Assembly: GCA_020725885.1 (NCBI GenBank)
Contig: DYEA01000008.1
Coordinates: 229,093 to 293,092, forward strand
Source: Slackia sp.
GTDB lineage: Bacteria; Actinomycetota; Coriobacteriia; Anaerosomatales; Anaerosomataceae
Length of the DNA: 64,000 bases
Direction of reading: 5' to 3'
Both the position numbers and the translations under genes were made by a program. Below, piece after piece: positions 45,127-53,984 of the stretch (positions within the stretch are counted from its first letter, which is position 1; every line of letters begins with the position of its first letter). Under the pieces are notes generated by a model that worked only from the letters and a program-made list of their open reading frames with translations, did no database searches and had not been told where the DNA came from.

Positions 45127-45885
45127 CTACTCGAAGATGCTCTTCAGCGTGCGGCCGCTGACAGCGGGGATGTCGGTCGTCGTTGGCGGCAGGAGCGACA
45201 ACCACACAGAGCCCTGCTCCTCGGCGAACACCAGCTTGACGACGTCTGCCGGCGCGAGCGCCAACGTGACCGTCGGCACGGTTCCGGAGCCGCTCCGCGA
45301 CGACGAACCCGCCAAGCCGCGGCCGGTCTGCTGCTCTTCGATCTGTTCCGGCACCAGACGGCCGTTCACCGCGAGCACCTTGGCCTTCGGGAGCAAGACC
45401 CGCGTCTCCGGCTGCTTGCCGTCCGGGCCAGGGTCGAACGTCGCCACCACCATCACCGTGTCGCCTGGCTTGAGCGAGCCGCTGACGCACGTCACGTCGT
45501 CGGCGGGGATGGAGACGGCGACGAGCCCCTCCGGGATGCTGTACGCGATGCCCGCTTGGGTGGCATATGCGAACTTCGAGCGGGTGATCTGCTCGCCGGC
45601 GCTGACGTCCACGGCGAGCACCTGTCCTTCGATGGCCGCGAGCGAGGAGACCGCGTCCTCGGCGACGTAACGTCTCGGAATGGCCCGCGTCTCCAGCACC
45701 TTCGAGCGCGCCAGCTCCTCGGCGGTCGCGCCGCGCGACGCGGCCTTCACGGCGACGAGCACCTCGACCGGCTCGGCTTCGCGTGCGAGCCGAGCGGACG
45801 CGGACTTGAGGTACTGCGCCGCGAGGACTGCGGCGATCACCCCCAGCACGACCGCCGCTCCTACGATCAGCCCCCGGTGCCTCAT
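45127..45885 (-). CDS. cpaB: Tad pilus protein CpaB/RcpC
   Basis: 252 residues. An N-terminal membrane helix (LIVGAAVVLGVIAAVLAAQY) is followed by a SAF/antifreeze-like domain (about 45-110; LARSKVLETRAIPRRYVAED and LAVDVSAGEQITRSKFA) and an RcpC/CpaB C-terminal region (ISIP-like VAVSIPADDVTCVSGSLKPG). In diderms CpaB works with the secretin; here no secretin gene is present, so it probably acts in the cell wall of a monoderm. Confidence 0.9.
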   Translation of the reverse strand: MRHRGLIVGAAVVLGVIAAVLAAQYLKSASARLAREAEPVEVLVAVKAASRGATAEELARSKVLETRAIPRRYVAEDAVSSLAAIEGQVLAVDVSAGEQITRSKFAYATQAGIAYSIPEGLVAVSIPADDVTCVSGSLKPGDTVMVVATFDPGPDGKQPETRVLLPKAKVLAVNGRLVPEQIEEQQTGRGLAGSSSRSGSGTVPTVTLALAPADVVKLVFAEEQGSVWLSLLPPTTTDIPAVSGRTLKSIFE

Positions 45886-45915
45886 CGGTCCCTCCCTCCA
45901 CCACGTGCGGGCATG

Positions 45916-47550
45916 CTACTGCGGCGTCACGAGCCGCACGGTCTCGATGTACAGTCCGTCTGGCGGCGTGTCCGAGATCGCGTCAGACGGCGACGCGTAC
46001 TCGATGAAGCGGCCGATGATCGCCTCTCCGCTCAAGTCCGAGCCGGGCTCGATGAAAAACGCGGCAAAGCTCACCACCCGAAGCGGCGTCTGACCTGTCA
46101 CGTACTGCATCTTCTCCATGACAGGCACGTAGACCACCCGCCGCGTCGGCGGACGCCCGAGCGCCTCCCACTGCGCGAAGGTGAGCGTGTCGCCTGCGAA
46201 GCGCGCTTTGAGCGCATCTTCGGTCTTCGGGCCGGACAGGTTGCCCGTCTCGGTCCAGATCGTGTCGCCGATGTGGATCACATACGGGAAAGGCTCAGCG
46301 AGATAAAGGTAGTAGTTCGTGGTGGAGGACTTGATGGGGTACTCGCTCGGGTCCTGCGGATTGCGCCAGTTCGGCGGGTGCTTGATGGTTGCGAGGTCGA
46401 TCGCGCAGAAGTTGCCGACCTCAGCTCCGCCTCCGACGACCTTGAGGGGGTACTGCACGCCGTACTGGTAGTCGTTGAGCCTAACGGTCACCTGCACGGC
46501 TGAGCCTGGGCTGATGTAGTCGTCGAGGATGACGTCCGCAATCGGGTAGGTGGGCCGACGTACGAGCAGCGCCGCGACACTGTTGAGCGTGGTCTTGTCG
46601 ACCTTGAGGTCATCGACGAGGAAGACCGTCTTGATCTTGTCGATGCTCGGGACGGTCAGGATAGTCTGCCAGACCCCTGGTGAGGTCTCTGTGAATTTCC
46701 AGTTGCTCTTACCGTCGAACCGCACGCTCGGCTCGTAACCTTTGCCGCTGCCCACCGTGCGCACCGTCAGTCTCACGCTGCCGCTGCCGGAAGTGGCGAC
46801 GTATCGGTCGAGCGAGACGTCGAGGATCGGCGAGTCTGCAGGCAGCACGAGCACGCGAGCCGCGCCCTCGACGGGCTCCGGCACCCCGTTGGGGTACTCG
46901 CTCGTGCCGTCCGGGTACGCGGTCTGGTCGTTGTACGCGATGACGTCGACTTGATAGCCGCTGGTCGAGGGCGTCGTGGGAACCGGGACGGCGCCCCGCC
47001 AAACGCCGCCGCCCATGTCGGTGAGCGCCACCTCGGGACCGCCTGCGACCCGCACCGCGATGCGGCTCGCGTGTATCACCGGCACCGACCACGGCACCAC
47101 GCCGCGCAGACCCGTCAGATACGCGACCTCAGCGCGCGCCGTGGCAGCGACCGGGATGTCCTCGCGTCCCATGATCCGCGAGAAGAATGCCGGCGCCTGC
47201 TTCTCGACCGTCACTTGCACGTAGTCGGCGCCGACCTCGGTGTCAGGCGGCTCCATGCGCATCGCCAGGCCGTCCGCCGGAGGCCTGGCGTTGCGCTGCG
47301 CATACTCTTCTGCCACCGAGAGCACGCGCGCGTCGCTCGCGCCCGCGATCAGCTCGCGGCATCCCGCGAGCGCGGCGGCGTCGGCGGCGCTCTGCAGCTG
47401 CCGCCGGACGGAATAGGCGTAGCCGATGTCCACCGCGAAGGCGGCCATGATCACGAGAAGGCTGAGCGTGATCGCAACGACGGTCGCTGAGACCCCGTCG
47501 TCGTCGTGCGCGAGCTTGCGGAGCCAGGGCACGGAAGACATCTCTATCAC
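45916..47550 (-). CDS. TadG-like pilus-associated protein
   Basis: 544 residues. The N-terminus is the Flp-pilus TadG-like domain: a hydrophobic helix AITLSLLVIMAAFAVDIGYAY, then RRQLQSAADAAALAGCREL. The large outer part (about 150-544) is beta-rich with repeated two-stranded sections (VSLDRY, VRLTVRTVG, VILDDYISPGSAVQVTVRL) resembling immunoglobulin-like folds. It may cap, anchor or present the pilus. Its ATG overlaps the tadE stop by 4 bp. Confidence 0.85.
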   Translation of the reverse strand: MIEMSSVPWLRKLAHDDDGVSATVVAITLSLLVIMAAFAVDIGYAYSVRRQLQSAADAAALAGCRELIAGASDARVLSVAEEYAQRNARPPADGLAMRMEPPDTEVGADYVQVTVEKQAPAFFSRIMGREDIPVAATARAEVAYLTGLRGVVPWSVPVIHASRIAVRVAGGPEVALTDMGGGVWRGAVPVPTTPSTSGYQVDVIAYNDQTAYPDGTSEYPNGVPEPVEGAARVLVLPADSPILDVSLDRYVATSGSGSVRLTVRTVGSGKGYEPSVRFDGKSNWKFTETSPGVWQTILTVPSIDKIKTVFLVDDLKVDKTTLNSVAALLVRRPTYPIADVILDDYISPGSAVQVTVRLNDYQYGVQYPLKVVGGGAEVGNFCAIDLATIKHPPNWRNPQDPSEYPIKSSTTNYYLYLAEPFPYVIHIGDTIWTETGNLSGPKTEDALKARFAGDTLTFAQWEALGRPPTRRVVYVPVMEKMQYVTGQTPLRVVSFAAFFIEPGSDLSGEAIIGRFIEYASPSDAISDTPPDGLYIETVRLVTPQ

Positions 47551-47972
47551 TCGATCCTCATCACTGCGGTGCTGCTGAGCGAGAACGTGCCGGTCGAGCC
47601 GAACAGCGTCTCCATGAGCGGAGCGAAGAGCGGGACTGCGTGCCGGACAGTCACGGTGGCCGGGTTGCCGACGTCGCCGATGCTGGGATTCGCGGGGCTC
47701 ACGTCGATGTCCGCGTCGGTGAGCTCCATGCCGGGCGCAGCGCGGGCGACGACGTACCGCACCGTCCCCGGGGCGCCCACCGATCCCGCCGGGTGCTCGA
47801 GCGCCGCCCAGCGCGCGCCTTCACGCGCTGCGTGCGTGAGCTCGACCCACTGGTAGAAGAGGTAGCCGAATTGGATCACACCCACCAGGAGCGTGACCAG
47901 CGCAACCGACACGAGCGCGAACTCCACCGCCGAGGCGCCCGTGTCGCGTCCGGGCATGAGGCCGAAGCGCAT
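47547..47972 (-). CDS. tadE: TadE-like pseudopilin
   Basis: 141 residues from ATG 47972, which has GGAGG eight bases upstream; an upstream GTG at 47981 overlaps that site. A short leader ends before GASAVEFALVSVALVTLLVG, the TadE motif with glutamate at +5 of the mature helix. The remainder is a small beta domain (REGARWAAL, then VTVRHAVPLF). It is a minor pilin processed by a TadV-type peptidase, which is not encoded in the window. Confidence 0.9.
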   Translation of the reverse strand: MRFGLMPGRDTGASAVEFALVSVALVTLLVGVIQFGYLFYQWVELTHAAREGARWAALEHPAGSVGAPGTVRYVVARAAPGMELTDADIDVSPANPSIGDVGNPATVTVRHAVPLFAPLMETLFGSTGTFSLSSTAVMRIE

Positions 47973-48067
47973 GGAAGGCACCTCCGGGACGTCGGGTCTT
48001 CAGGAGCGGGCCGGGATTGCGGCAGGCGGGGCGAGGCCTCGGCCAGGTCCCGCCTGCCGAATCGTCC

Positions 48068-48250
48068 CTACCTCCCCGGCAGCGCGTCGACGACCGTCTG
48101 GAAGAGTGCGTTGAGCTGGTCGCCGAGCGCGAACACCACAAGGATGATCGCCACGGCGATCCCTGCGACCATGATGCCGTACTCGACGGCGGTCGCGCCC
48201 TCCTCGCGCTTCAACGCAGCGAGGACCCGATAGTACAGTGCGTGCATCAT
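48068..48250 (-). CDS. flp: Flp major pilin
   Basis: 60 residues from ATG 48250 (a second ATG follows directly). The leader LKREEG is followed by ATAVEYGIMVAGIAVAIILV, the Flp motif with the Glu-Tyr pair after the cleavage glycine. The mature pilin of about 45 residues ends QTVVDALPGR. It is the main subunit of the Tad pilus. It lies first in the pilus operon, 87 bp before tadE. Confidence 0.93.
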   Translation of the reverse strand: MMHALYYRVLAALKREEGATAVEYGIMVAGIAVAIILVVFALGDQLNALFQTVVDALPGR

Positions 48251-48371
48251 CGTTCTGACACCCCCTGGTCCGACACCGCTCCGCACACGCACTGCTAGCA
48301 TTCCCGCGCCGGCGTGCGTGCGCTGTCCCCCGTCAGGGTGATGGCCGGATGATTCTCTCTCCGCCGAACGG

Positions 48372-49013
48372 CTATCCGTCGATGCTGACGAGCCCTCGCC
48401 GGACCGCCTCGAGCACCGCCTGCGCCCGGTCTGGCGCGCCGAGCTTGTGCAGGATGCGGCTGACGTGCGTCTTCACGGTCGCTTCGGACACCCACAGCGC
48501 GTGTGCGATCTGGTGGTTGGTCATCCCGCGCGCCATGAGGTCGAGCACCTCGTGCTCGCGGGCAGACAGCCCCGGGTCGTCCGGCTCCGTAGCGTGGGGC
48601 GCGGCGATCACCCGCTTGGCGATGGCGGAGTCCAGCACGGTCGCGCCCTGCACGGCGCTGCGGATGGCGTGGAGCACCGAGTCGGGGCTCGAGTCCTTCA
48701 TGAGGTAGCCGGCAGCGCCGGCGCTCAGCACGCCGAAGATCTCCTCGTCCTCGTCGTAGCTGGTGAGCACCACCACGCGGACGTCAGGCCAGCGCGCGCA
48801 TATCTCCTCGCACGCCTTGACGCCCGACATCCCCGGCATGTGGAGGTCCAGCAGGACGACGTCAGCACCGACGTTCTCGAGCGCGCGCAAAGCGTCTTCG
48901 CCTGTGCAGGCTTCTCCCACGACGCGCAAGTCCGGCTCTTCCTCGATGACCGTCTTGAGCGCGAGCCGGACGAGCTCGTGGTCGTCGACGATGAGCACGC
49001 GGACGCCCGTCAT
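48372..49013 (-). CDS. NarL/LuxR-type response regulator
   Basis: 213 residues from ATG 49013. The receiver domain has VLIVDDHELVRLAL, the phospho-site VVLLDLHMPG and YLMKDSS. The C-terminal LuxR helix-turn-helix is LSAREHEVLDLMARGMTNHQIA then LWVSEATVKTHVSRILHKL. It starts within the stop of the partner kinase (ATGA). It sits 121 bp upstream of flp on the same strand, so it probably controls pilus expression. Confidence 0.94.
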   Translation of the reverse strand: MTGVRVLIVDDHELVRLALKTVIEEEPDLRVVGEACTGEDALRALENVGADVVLLDLHMPGMSGVKACEEICARWPDVRVVVLTSYDEDEEIFGVLSAGAAGYLMKDSSPDSVLHAIRSAVQGATVLDSAIAKRVIAAPHATEPDDPGLSAREHEVLDLMARGMTNHQIAHALWVSEATVKTHVSRILHKLGAPDRAQAVLEAVRRGLVSIDG

Positions 49014-50218
49014 GCCTCGCTCCTCTTCGCCAGCGGGACGAACGCCCGCACCGTGCATCCGCCGTGCGGCGCAGCGTCGATCCGGACCGAGCCGCCGAGC
49101 GCTTCCGCGCGCTCGCGCATGGTCCGTAAGCCGTGTGTGGTGCCGGGCGCCTCACGGGTCTCCGCTTCTAGCGGCGAGAAGCCGTTGCCGTTGTCGGCCA
49201 CGGTCAGACACGCGGCGTCGTCCGAGCACTCTAGGACGACCGAGATGCGAGCGGCGTCGGCGTGGCGCAGCGCGTTGGACAGCGCCTCTCGCGCGATGTG
49301 GTAGAGGCATGCTTCGACGTCGCCGGGCAGGCGGGTCGCATCGCCCGATTCCCGTATGTCGATCTCCGGGCCGATGTCCCCGACCGTCTCGCGGACCCAG
49401 TAACGCAGGGCCTCGGTGAGGCCGAGGTCGCGCAAACGAGCGGGCCGGAGATCGTAGATGTAGCGTCGCACCTCCGCCATGCTCTCGTGCAGCTGTTCTT
49501 GGATCTCCTCGAGCCGGTGGGCCACCAGCTCGGGGTTTCGGGCGAGCGTGCGGCGACACAAGTCGATGCCGAGCGAGATCGAGAACAGCGACTGCGCGAT
49601 GCCGTCGTGCATCTCCCGGGCGATGCGCTCCCGCTCGGAGGCGAGCAGCGCGTACCGGCTCTGCTCGGCGAGCCTGGCGTTGGCGATCGAGGCCGCCGCG
49701 AACGTGGCGAGCACGCTCAAGAACGCGGTGTGCTCGCCGGTGAGCTGGTGTCCGAGGCTGTTGGTGGCCACGAGGACGCCGAGGGGCTCGTCGTGCGAAC
49801 GCACCGGGACGGCGAGCAGCCACGCGCGAGCACCGTCGAGCGTTCTTGCGATCGGGGCCTTGCGCTCGATCGTCTCGGCGGCGAGCGACGGCATCTCGTG
49901 GAGCCACCACTCTTCAGGGTGTTGGCTTCTGGACCCCCGGACCACCACGTCGCTCTCGCGGATGGGGTCGTCCGGATAATCTGCAGGGTGCAAGCACAAG
50001 ACGACCTTCTCGCTTCCGGTGAAGCGGCGCGCCTCTTCGGCGACGGCGGCAAGCGCGCTTCTGACGTCTGGGGCGGCCGATACCGATGCTGCTGCAGAGT
50101 CGAGGGCCTCGATGAGCGCCGCGAGGCGCGAGGATTGGCGCGGCAGCAACGCCGGAATCGCGACGTCGCGTTGCAGAAGGCGCCGCGCGGATGCGATGAA
50201 CGACCGAGCGCCCGCCAT
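49010..50218 (-). CDS. NarL-partner sensor histidine kinase with GAF domain
   Basis: 402 residues from ATG 50218; an in-frame GTG at 50227 is an alternative. There is no membrane helix. A GAF domain (about 40-180) is followed by HisKA_3 (SERERIAREMHDGIAQSLFS, phospho-His in EMHDG) and an HATPase with NALRHADA and VADNGNGFSP. It is a cytoplasmic sensor that phosphorylates the adjacent response regulator. It diverges from orr across a 159-bp gap. Confidence 0.93.
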   Translation of the reverse strand: MAGARSFIASARRLLQRDVAIPALLPRQSSRLAALIEALDSAAASVSAAPDVRSALAAVAEEARRFTGSEKVVLCLHPADYPDDPIRESDVVVRGSRSQHPEEWWLHEMPSLAAETIERKAPIARTLDGARAWLLAVPVRSHDEPLGVLVATNSLGHQLTGEHTAFLSVLATFAAASIANARLAEQSRYALLASERERIAREMHDGIAQSLFSISLGIDLCRRTLARNPELVAHRLEEIQEQLHESMAEVRRYIYDLRPARLRDLGLTEALRYWVRETVGDIGPEIDIRESGDATRLPGDVEACLYHIAREALSNALRHADAARISVVLECSDDAACLTVADNGNGFSPLEAETREAPGTTHGLRTMRERAEALGGSVRIDAAPHGGCTVRAFVPLAKRSEA

Positions 50219-50377
50219 CCAGTGCACCACCCCCCTTGTCGTGCACGAAGGCGCATACTGATTATGCGCCGAAAGGGCGGCTTCCGACGCGGAATATGCC
50301 ACCGAGGCGACGAACGGAGCGTAGCCAAGGGCGAGCGGCGTACACTGATTCCGAGTCCGGTGACGATGGGAGGCGCG

Positions 50378-51439
50378 ATGCGTGGCGATCCGAGGGCGAT
50401 AATCGACCTCGAGGCGATCGGGGGCAACGCACAGCGCGTGGTCGCTGCGCTTGGCGGGCGGGAGGTCGTCGGCGTCACGAAAGTCACCTGCGGCTCGCCC
50501 GAGGTCGCGCGCGCGATGCTTGCAGGGGGCTGCACCGCGATCGGCGACTCCCGGCTTGCGAACATCGCACGGATGCGCGAAGCCCGAATCGAGGCGCCGT
50601 TCTGGCTCCTGCGGCCGATGCCGCCCGAGGCTGCCGATGACGTCGTGCGCCTCGCTGAGGTCTCGCTGCAGTCGGAGGCCGCGACGCTGACCGCGTTGGA
50701 GGAGGCGGCCTGCCGCGCTGGCGTCCGCCACCGAGTCGTGGCGATGGTGGAGCTCGGAGACCTGCGAGAGGGGATGCCCGAAGAGCGGCTGCTCGATTTC
50801 GTTCGTCTCGCTGCGCGTTTGCGCAGCGTGGACCTCGTCGGCGTCGGAGCGAGCCTGACGTGCTTCGGCGGTGTCGTCCCGGACGCCGAGAACCTCGGGC
50901 GCCTCGTCCAGCTGACGGAGGCGGCGGAGGCGATCGTCGGCCGCAGGCTGCTCGTCAGCGGCGGCATGTCGTCGTCGCTCGATGCGCTCCTGTTGGGCGA
51001 GCTGCCTGACCGCGTCGACAACCTCCGCATCGGCGAGAGCATCATCCTCGGCGTGAGCACGGTGACGCGCACGCCGATCCTCGGCCTTCGGACGGACGCG
51101 GTCACATTGGAAGCGCCCGTCGTCGAGGTCGCCCGCAAGCCGAGCGTCCCTGTCGGGCGCGTCGCGCAAGACGCATTCGGACGGATTCCGTCGTTCGCGG
51201 ATCGCGGCGAGCGGCTGCGGGCCATCTGCGCGGTCGGCAGGCAAGACGTCGTGCCGGAAGGGCTTATGCCGCTCGACGAAGGCGTGGAGATCCTCGGCGC
51301 TTCGAGCGACCACCTCGTGCTCGACGTCGAAGCGATGCCCCAGCCGCCGGCGATCGGAGACCGCCTGCGGTTCCGCCCGACCTACGCCGCTACGCTCGCG
51401 CTGTTCACCTCGCCATACGTCGAGAAGCGCTTCGTGTGA
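50378..51439 (+). CDS. orr: Ornithine racemase (PLP-dependent)
   Basis: 353 residues from ATG 50378 with GGGAGG upstream (an ATG at 50366 lies before it). An alanine-racemase-type barrel carries the PLP lysine in VVGVTKVTCGSPEVARAML, followed by AIGDSRLANIARM, MVELGDLREGMPEERLLDF and LVGVGASLTCFGGVVPDAENL, all characteristic of Orr. It makes D-ornithine from L-ornithine for OraSE. It lies 10.7 kb downstream of the glmL-like gene, behind the Tad locus, so it is separated from the rest of the pathway. A -10-like TACACT (50341-50346) is visible. Confidence 0.9.
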   Translation: MRGDPRAIIDLEAIGGNAQRVVAALGGREVVGVTKVTCGSPEVARAMLAGGCTAIGDSRLANIARMREARIEAPFWLLRPMPPEAADDVVRLAEVSLQSEAATLTALEEAACRAGVRHRVVAMVELGDLREGMPEERLLDFVRLAARLRSVDLVGVGASLTCFGGVVPDAENLGRLVQLTEAAEAIVGRRLLVSGGMSSSLDALLLGELPDRVDNLRIGESIILGVSTVTRTPILGLRTDAVTLEAPVVEVARKPSVPVGRVAQDAFGRIPSFADRGERLRAICAVGRQDVVPEGLMPLDEGVEILGASSDHLVLDVEAMPQPPAIGDRLRFRPTYAATLALFTSPYVEKRFV

Positions 51440-51594
51440 CCGGCCGTGTCAAGAAAACCGGCCGCGGACGCTTGAAACGGCGCCAGCCCGGGCACATTCG
51501 CAGTATCTGCAGATCGCCAGGGTGGGAGCGCCTCTTCTCTAGCACGCCGAGAAGCGCCCTTTCGCCGTGGCATCAGGGTGGGAGGGTGATGCGT

Positions 51595-53155
51595 ATGGCA
51601 GGCTCATGGCGGAAACCGACTGCCGTCGTCGCGGCTCTGGTGCTGGTGCTGGCTCTCGCGGTGCCGAGCACCGGGCTCGCGGCGGCCAAGTCCAAGCACG
51701 CGCCGGCCACAGGGCTTCGGCCGGCGGTGGCGTCCTATTCCGAGGACGCGTTCGAGCCGGATGACACCACGGCTACGGCCAAGGTGTTCAATCCGGCCGT
51801 GTACGGCAACACGTGGACGTCGAACCGCACGATCCACGGGTACGGCGACGAGATCGAGGACGGCGGCGACTGGGTGGCTATCACGGTCGACACCACGGGC
51901 ACGCCGATCTGGGTCGAGACCGAGTACGTCAGCGGATACTACGACTCGTACTTGAGGCTGTATGACGCCAACGGCACTCAGGTAGACGCGAGCGATGACC
52001 ACGAGGTATGGTCGGACACGTACTCGTCGAACATCTACTACGAGTGCCCCGCTCCCGGCACGTACTACCTCGCCGCGGAGCCGTACGACTACGAGTACTA
52101 CCCATACGCCTACAAGCTCCACATCACAGTCGGCGACGCGCGCCGAGTGTGGGGCGCGAACCGCTACGCGACTGCGGCCAACCTCTCAAAGGTGATGTGG
52201 GACAACACCCAGAACCCGTGGTACGGAATCGGCTCTGGGCCTGGCTGCGTCGTGGTGGCAAGCGGCCTCAACCCGGCGGATGCGCTCGCCGGCGGATGCG
52301 CTCGCGGCCTCGATGGACGGCGTCTTGCTGCTCACGAATCCAGCGTCGCTCTCGCCTGAGACGAAGGCAGAGATCCTGCGCGTGACGGAGTCGCTGTTCT
52401 GGAACGAAGACCACGTCAAAGTCTACGTTCTCGGCGGGCCGGGCGCGGTGAGCGACGCCGTCGTGAAGCAGATCGAAGACCTCAGGACCGTCACGGAAGT
52501 CGAGCGGCTCGAAGGCGACGACCGGTTCGAGACGGCGGCAGCCATCGCGACCGAGATGGACGATGAGGTCGGCACGTCCGGCTACGTCTACCTGGTGAAC
52601 GGGTACGCCTGGGCGGACGCTCTGGCTGCATCGCCCGTCGCCGCGTGGGCGGGAGCGCCGGTGCTCATGACGAAGCCTGGCGAGGTGCCTGCAGCCACGC
52701 TCGACTGGATGGAGGACCACGGGGTCACCAACGTCTACATCGTCGGCGGCACGGGTGTCGTGGGCGAAGGCGTGAAGACGTACCTCTTGAACGAGGGCTA
52801 CATCGTCGAGCGTCTCGCTGGCGACAACCGCTACGAGACGGCTGCGGCCGTCGCGCAACACGGCGTGGACGAGTGGGGCATGGATCCGGCTCTCGTGAAC
52901 CTCGCGAGCGGCGAGAACTTCGCGGACGCGATGGTGGCGGCGCCTCTCTCCTGGTGGACTGGCGGCCCGCTGCTGCTCACGAAGAGCGCAGCGCTCAGCC
53001 AAGAGGTGTACACCTACTTCGCGAACGCCGGCTGGATCGGCGTGTCCGGCTGGAGCGGATGCTACGTCATCGGCGGGCCTGCGGCGGTCAGCCCCGCTGC
53101 GTACAATGAGTTCCGCGACCTGTGGAAGATCACGAACGACTGGAGCACCCTGTAA
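51595..53155 (+). pseudogene. CWB2 cell-wall-binding surface protein, frameshifted by a 16-bp duplication
   Basis: It starts at ATG 51595 (GGAGG nine bases before) with a signal peptide (VVAALVLVLALAVPSTGLAAA). A beta-sandwich domain with DAFEPDDTTATAK and YYDSYLRLYDANG (a pre-peptidase C-terminal-like fold, about residues 40-180) is followed by three CWB2 repeats (RVWGANRYATAANLS, RLEGDDRFETAAAIA, RLAGDNRYETAAAVA). The first frame ends at 52359; the second frame runs on from about 52290 to 53155. The switch coincides with a perfect 16-bp tandem repeat (52274-52305). Removing one copy restores NPADALAASMDGVLLL and a single protein of about 514 residues. Either recently broken, phase-variable, or an assembly error. 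Confidence 0.88.
52274..52305. repeat. Perfect 16-bp tandem duplication that shifts the frame
   Basis: Two identical units of CGGCGGATGCGCTCGC (52274-52289 and 52290-52305) stand head to tail. Because 16 is not a multiple of three, the second copy moves the reading frame of the surface protein gene. Confidence 0.95.
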
Positions 53156-53176
53156 GCGTTCGCTAGGTCGACGAAG

Positions 53177-53210
53177 CGCGGGGCCGGCATGTGCCGGCCC
53201 CGCGTGTTTC
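53177..53210 (+). terminator. Strong hairpin terminator after the surface protein gene
   Basis: GCGGGGCCGGCA and TGCCGGCCCCGC (53178-53203) make a perfect 12-bp stem, 13 with the flanking C-G pair, around a 2-4 nt loop, followed by GTGTTTCC. It lies between two convergent genes and could serve both. Confidence 0.85.
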
Positions 53211-53238
53211 CGCAGACGCTTGCCAGACTGCTATCCGC

Positions 53239-53958
53239 CTAGCGTTCGGCCTTCGACTTGCGCAGCACGACCTTCAGCGCGTACCCGTGGCGCGCGCACG
53301 CTTGCTCGATCAAGTCGCGTGTCTGGCCGTAGTCCCAGGCGTAGTCGAGCGCAACGCCGCCTGGGCCGGCCACTGTCTCGCTCTTCGTGCCGGAGCGTTT
53401 CCAGCCCGATATGGTGTACGACTCGGTCTCGACGGCGCCGAACGAAAGCCCGCTTCCGCGCTCTTTGAGGATCTCCCAGTAGTAGACGGTGCGGTCTGCG
53501 TCTGACACCGTGAGCACGGCCTCGAAGTCAACCTTCTTCTTGCCGGTGCCCCAGTTGGCGGCCGCTACCGCGCTGCGGATCTCCAGATCGGACTTCTGCC
53601 CAGAGAGGACCTCGTAACCGGTGCGTTCAGCGAGTGCGGCGCGGATGTCCGCGAGAAGCGCGTCGCGGCCGCTCGCAGACGGCGTGGCGGCTGGTTCAGC
53701 AGTGCCGGTCGGCGTGGGCTGCGCCGCTTCCGCCGCGGCTGCAGCGGCGGGGTCCCCGGTTGTGCCGGACTTCCACGACGCCAGCGACCGCGCCCACGCT
53801 TGCGTCTCGGGGCTCACCCACGCGAGCAGCCCCGCAGCGTCCCACGCGAGCACGTCAGCGAGCTGTACCTCGTACCCGTCGACCGTGAAACGGTCGGAGT
53901 CCCACATGATTTGCTTCGTCTGTCCGTCTGCCGTGGTGTAGGTCGCCACCGCCTGCAC
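53239..53958 (-). CDS. Hypothetical protein with Ala/Pro/Thr linker
   Basis: 239 residues from GTG 53958 with GAGGAG upstream. The N-terminal ~60 residues (TYTTADGQTKQIMWDSDRF, then YEVQLADVLAWDAAGLLAW) form a small domain. A linker of alanine, proline and threonine (about 80-115) leads to a second alpha/beta domain (about 120-239) with AANWGTGKKKVDFEAVLTV and YYWEILKERGSGLSFG. There is no signal peptide or membrane helix. No family recognised. It is 26 bp after the DUF2779 gene on the same strand. Confidence 0.7.
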   Translation of the reverse strand: MQAVATYTTADGQTKQIMWDSDRFTVDGYEVQLADVLAWDAAGLLAWVSPETQAWARSLASWKSGTTGDPAAAAAAEAAQPTPTGTAEPAATPSASGRDALLADIRAALAERTGYEVLSGQKSDLEIRSAVAAANWGTGKKKVDFEAVLTVSDADRTVYYWEILKERGSGLSFGAVETESYTISGWKRSGTKSETVAGPGGVALDYAWDYGQTRDLIEQACARHGYALKVVLRKSKAER

Positions 53959-53984
53959 GCGCGCTCCTCTCGCCGCCGTTTCGG

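Noticed and set aside
51440..51475. Repeated CCGGCCG after orr as a terminator
   Set aside because: The pairing is only 6 bp within palindromic CGGCCG, with no T-tract; too weak.
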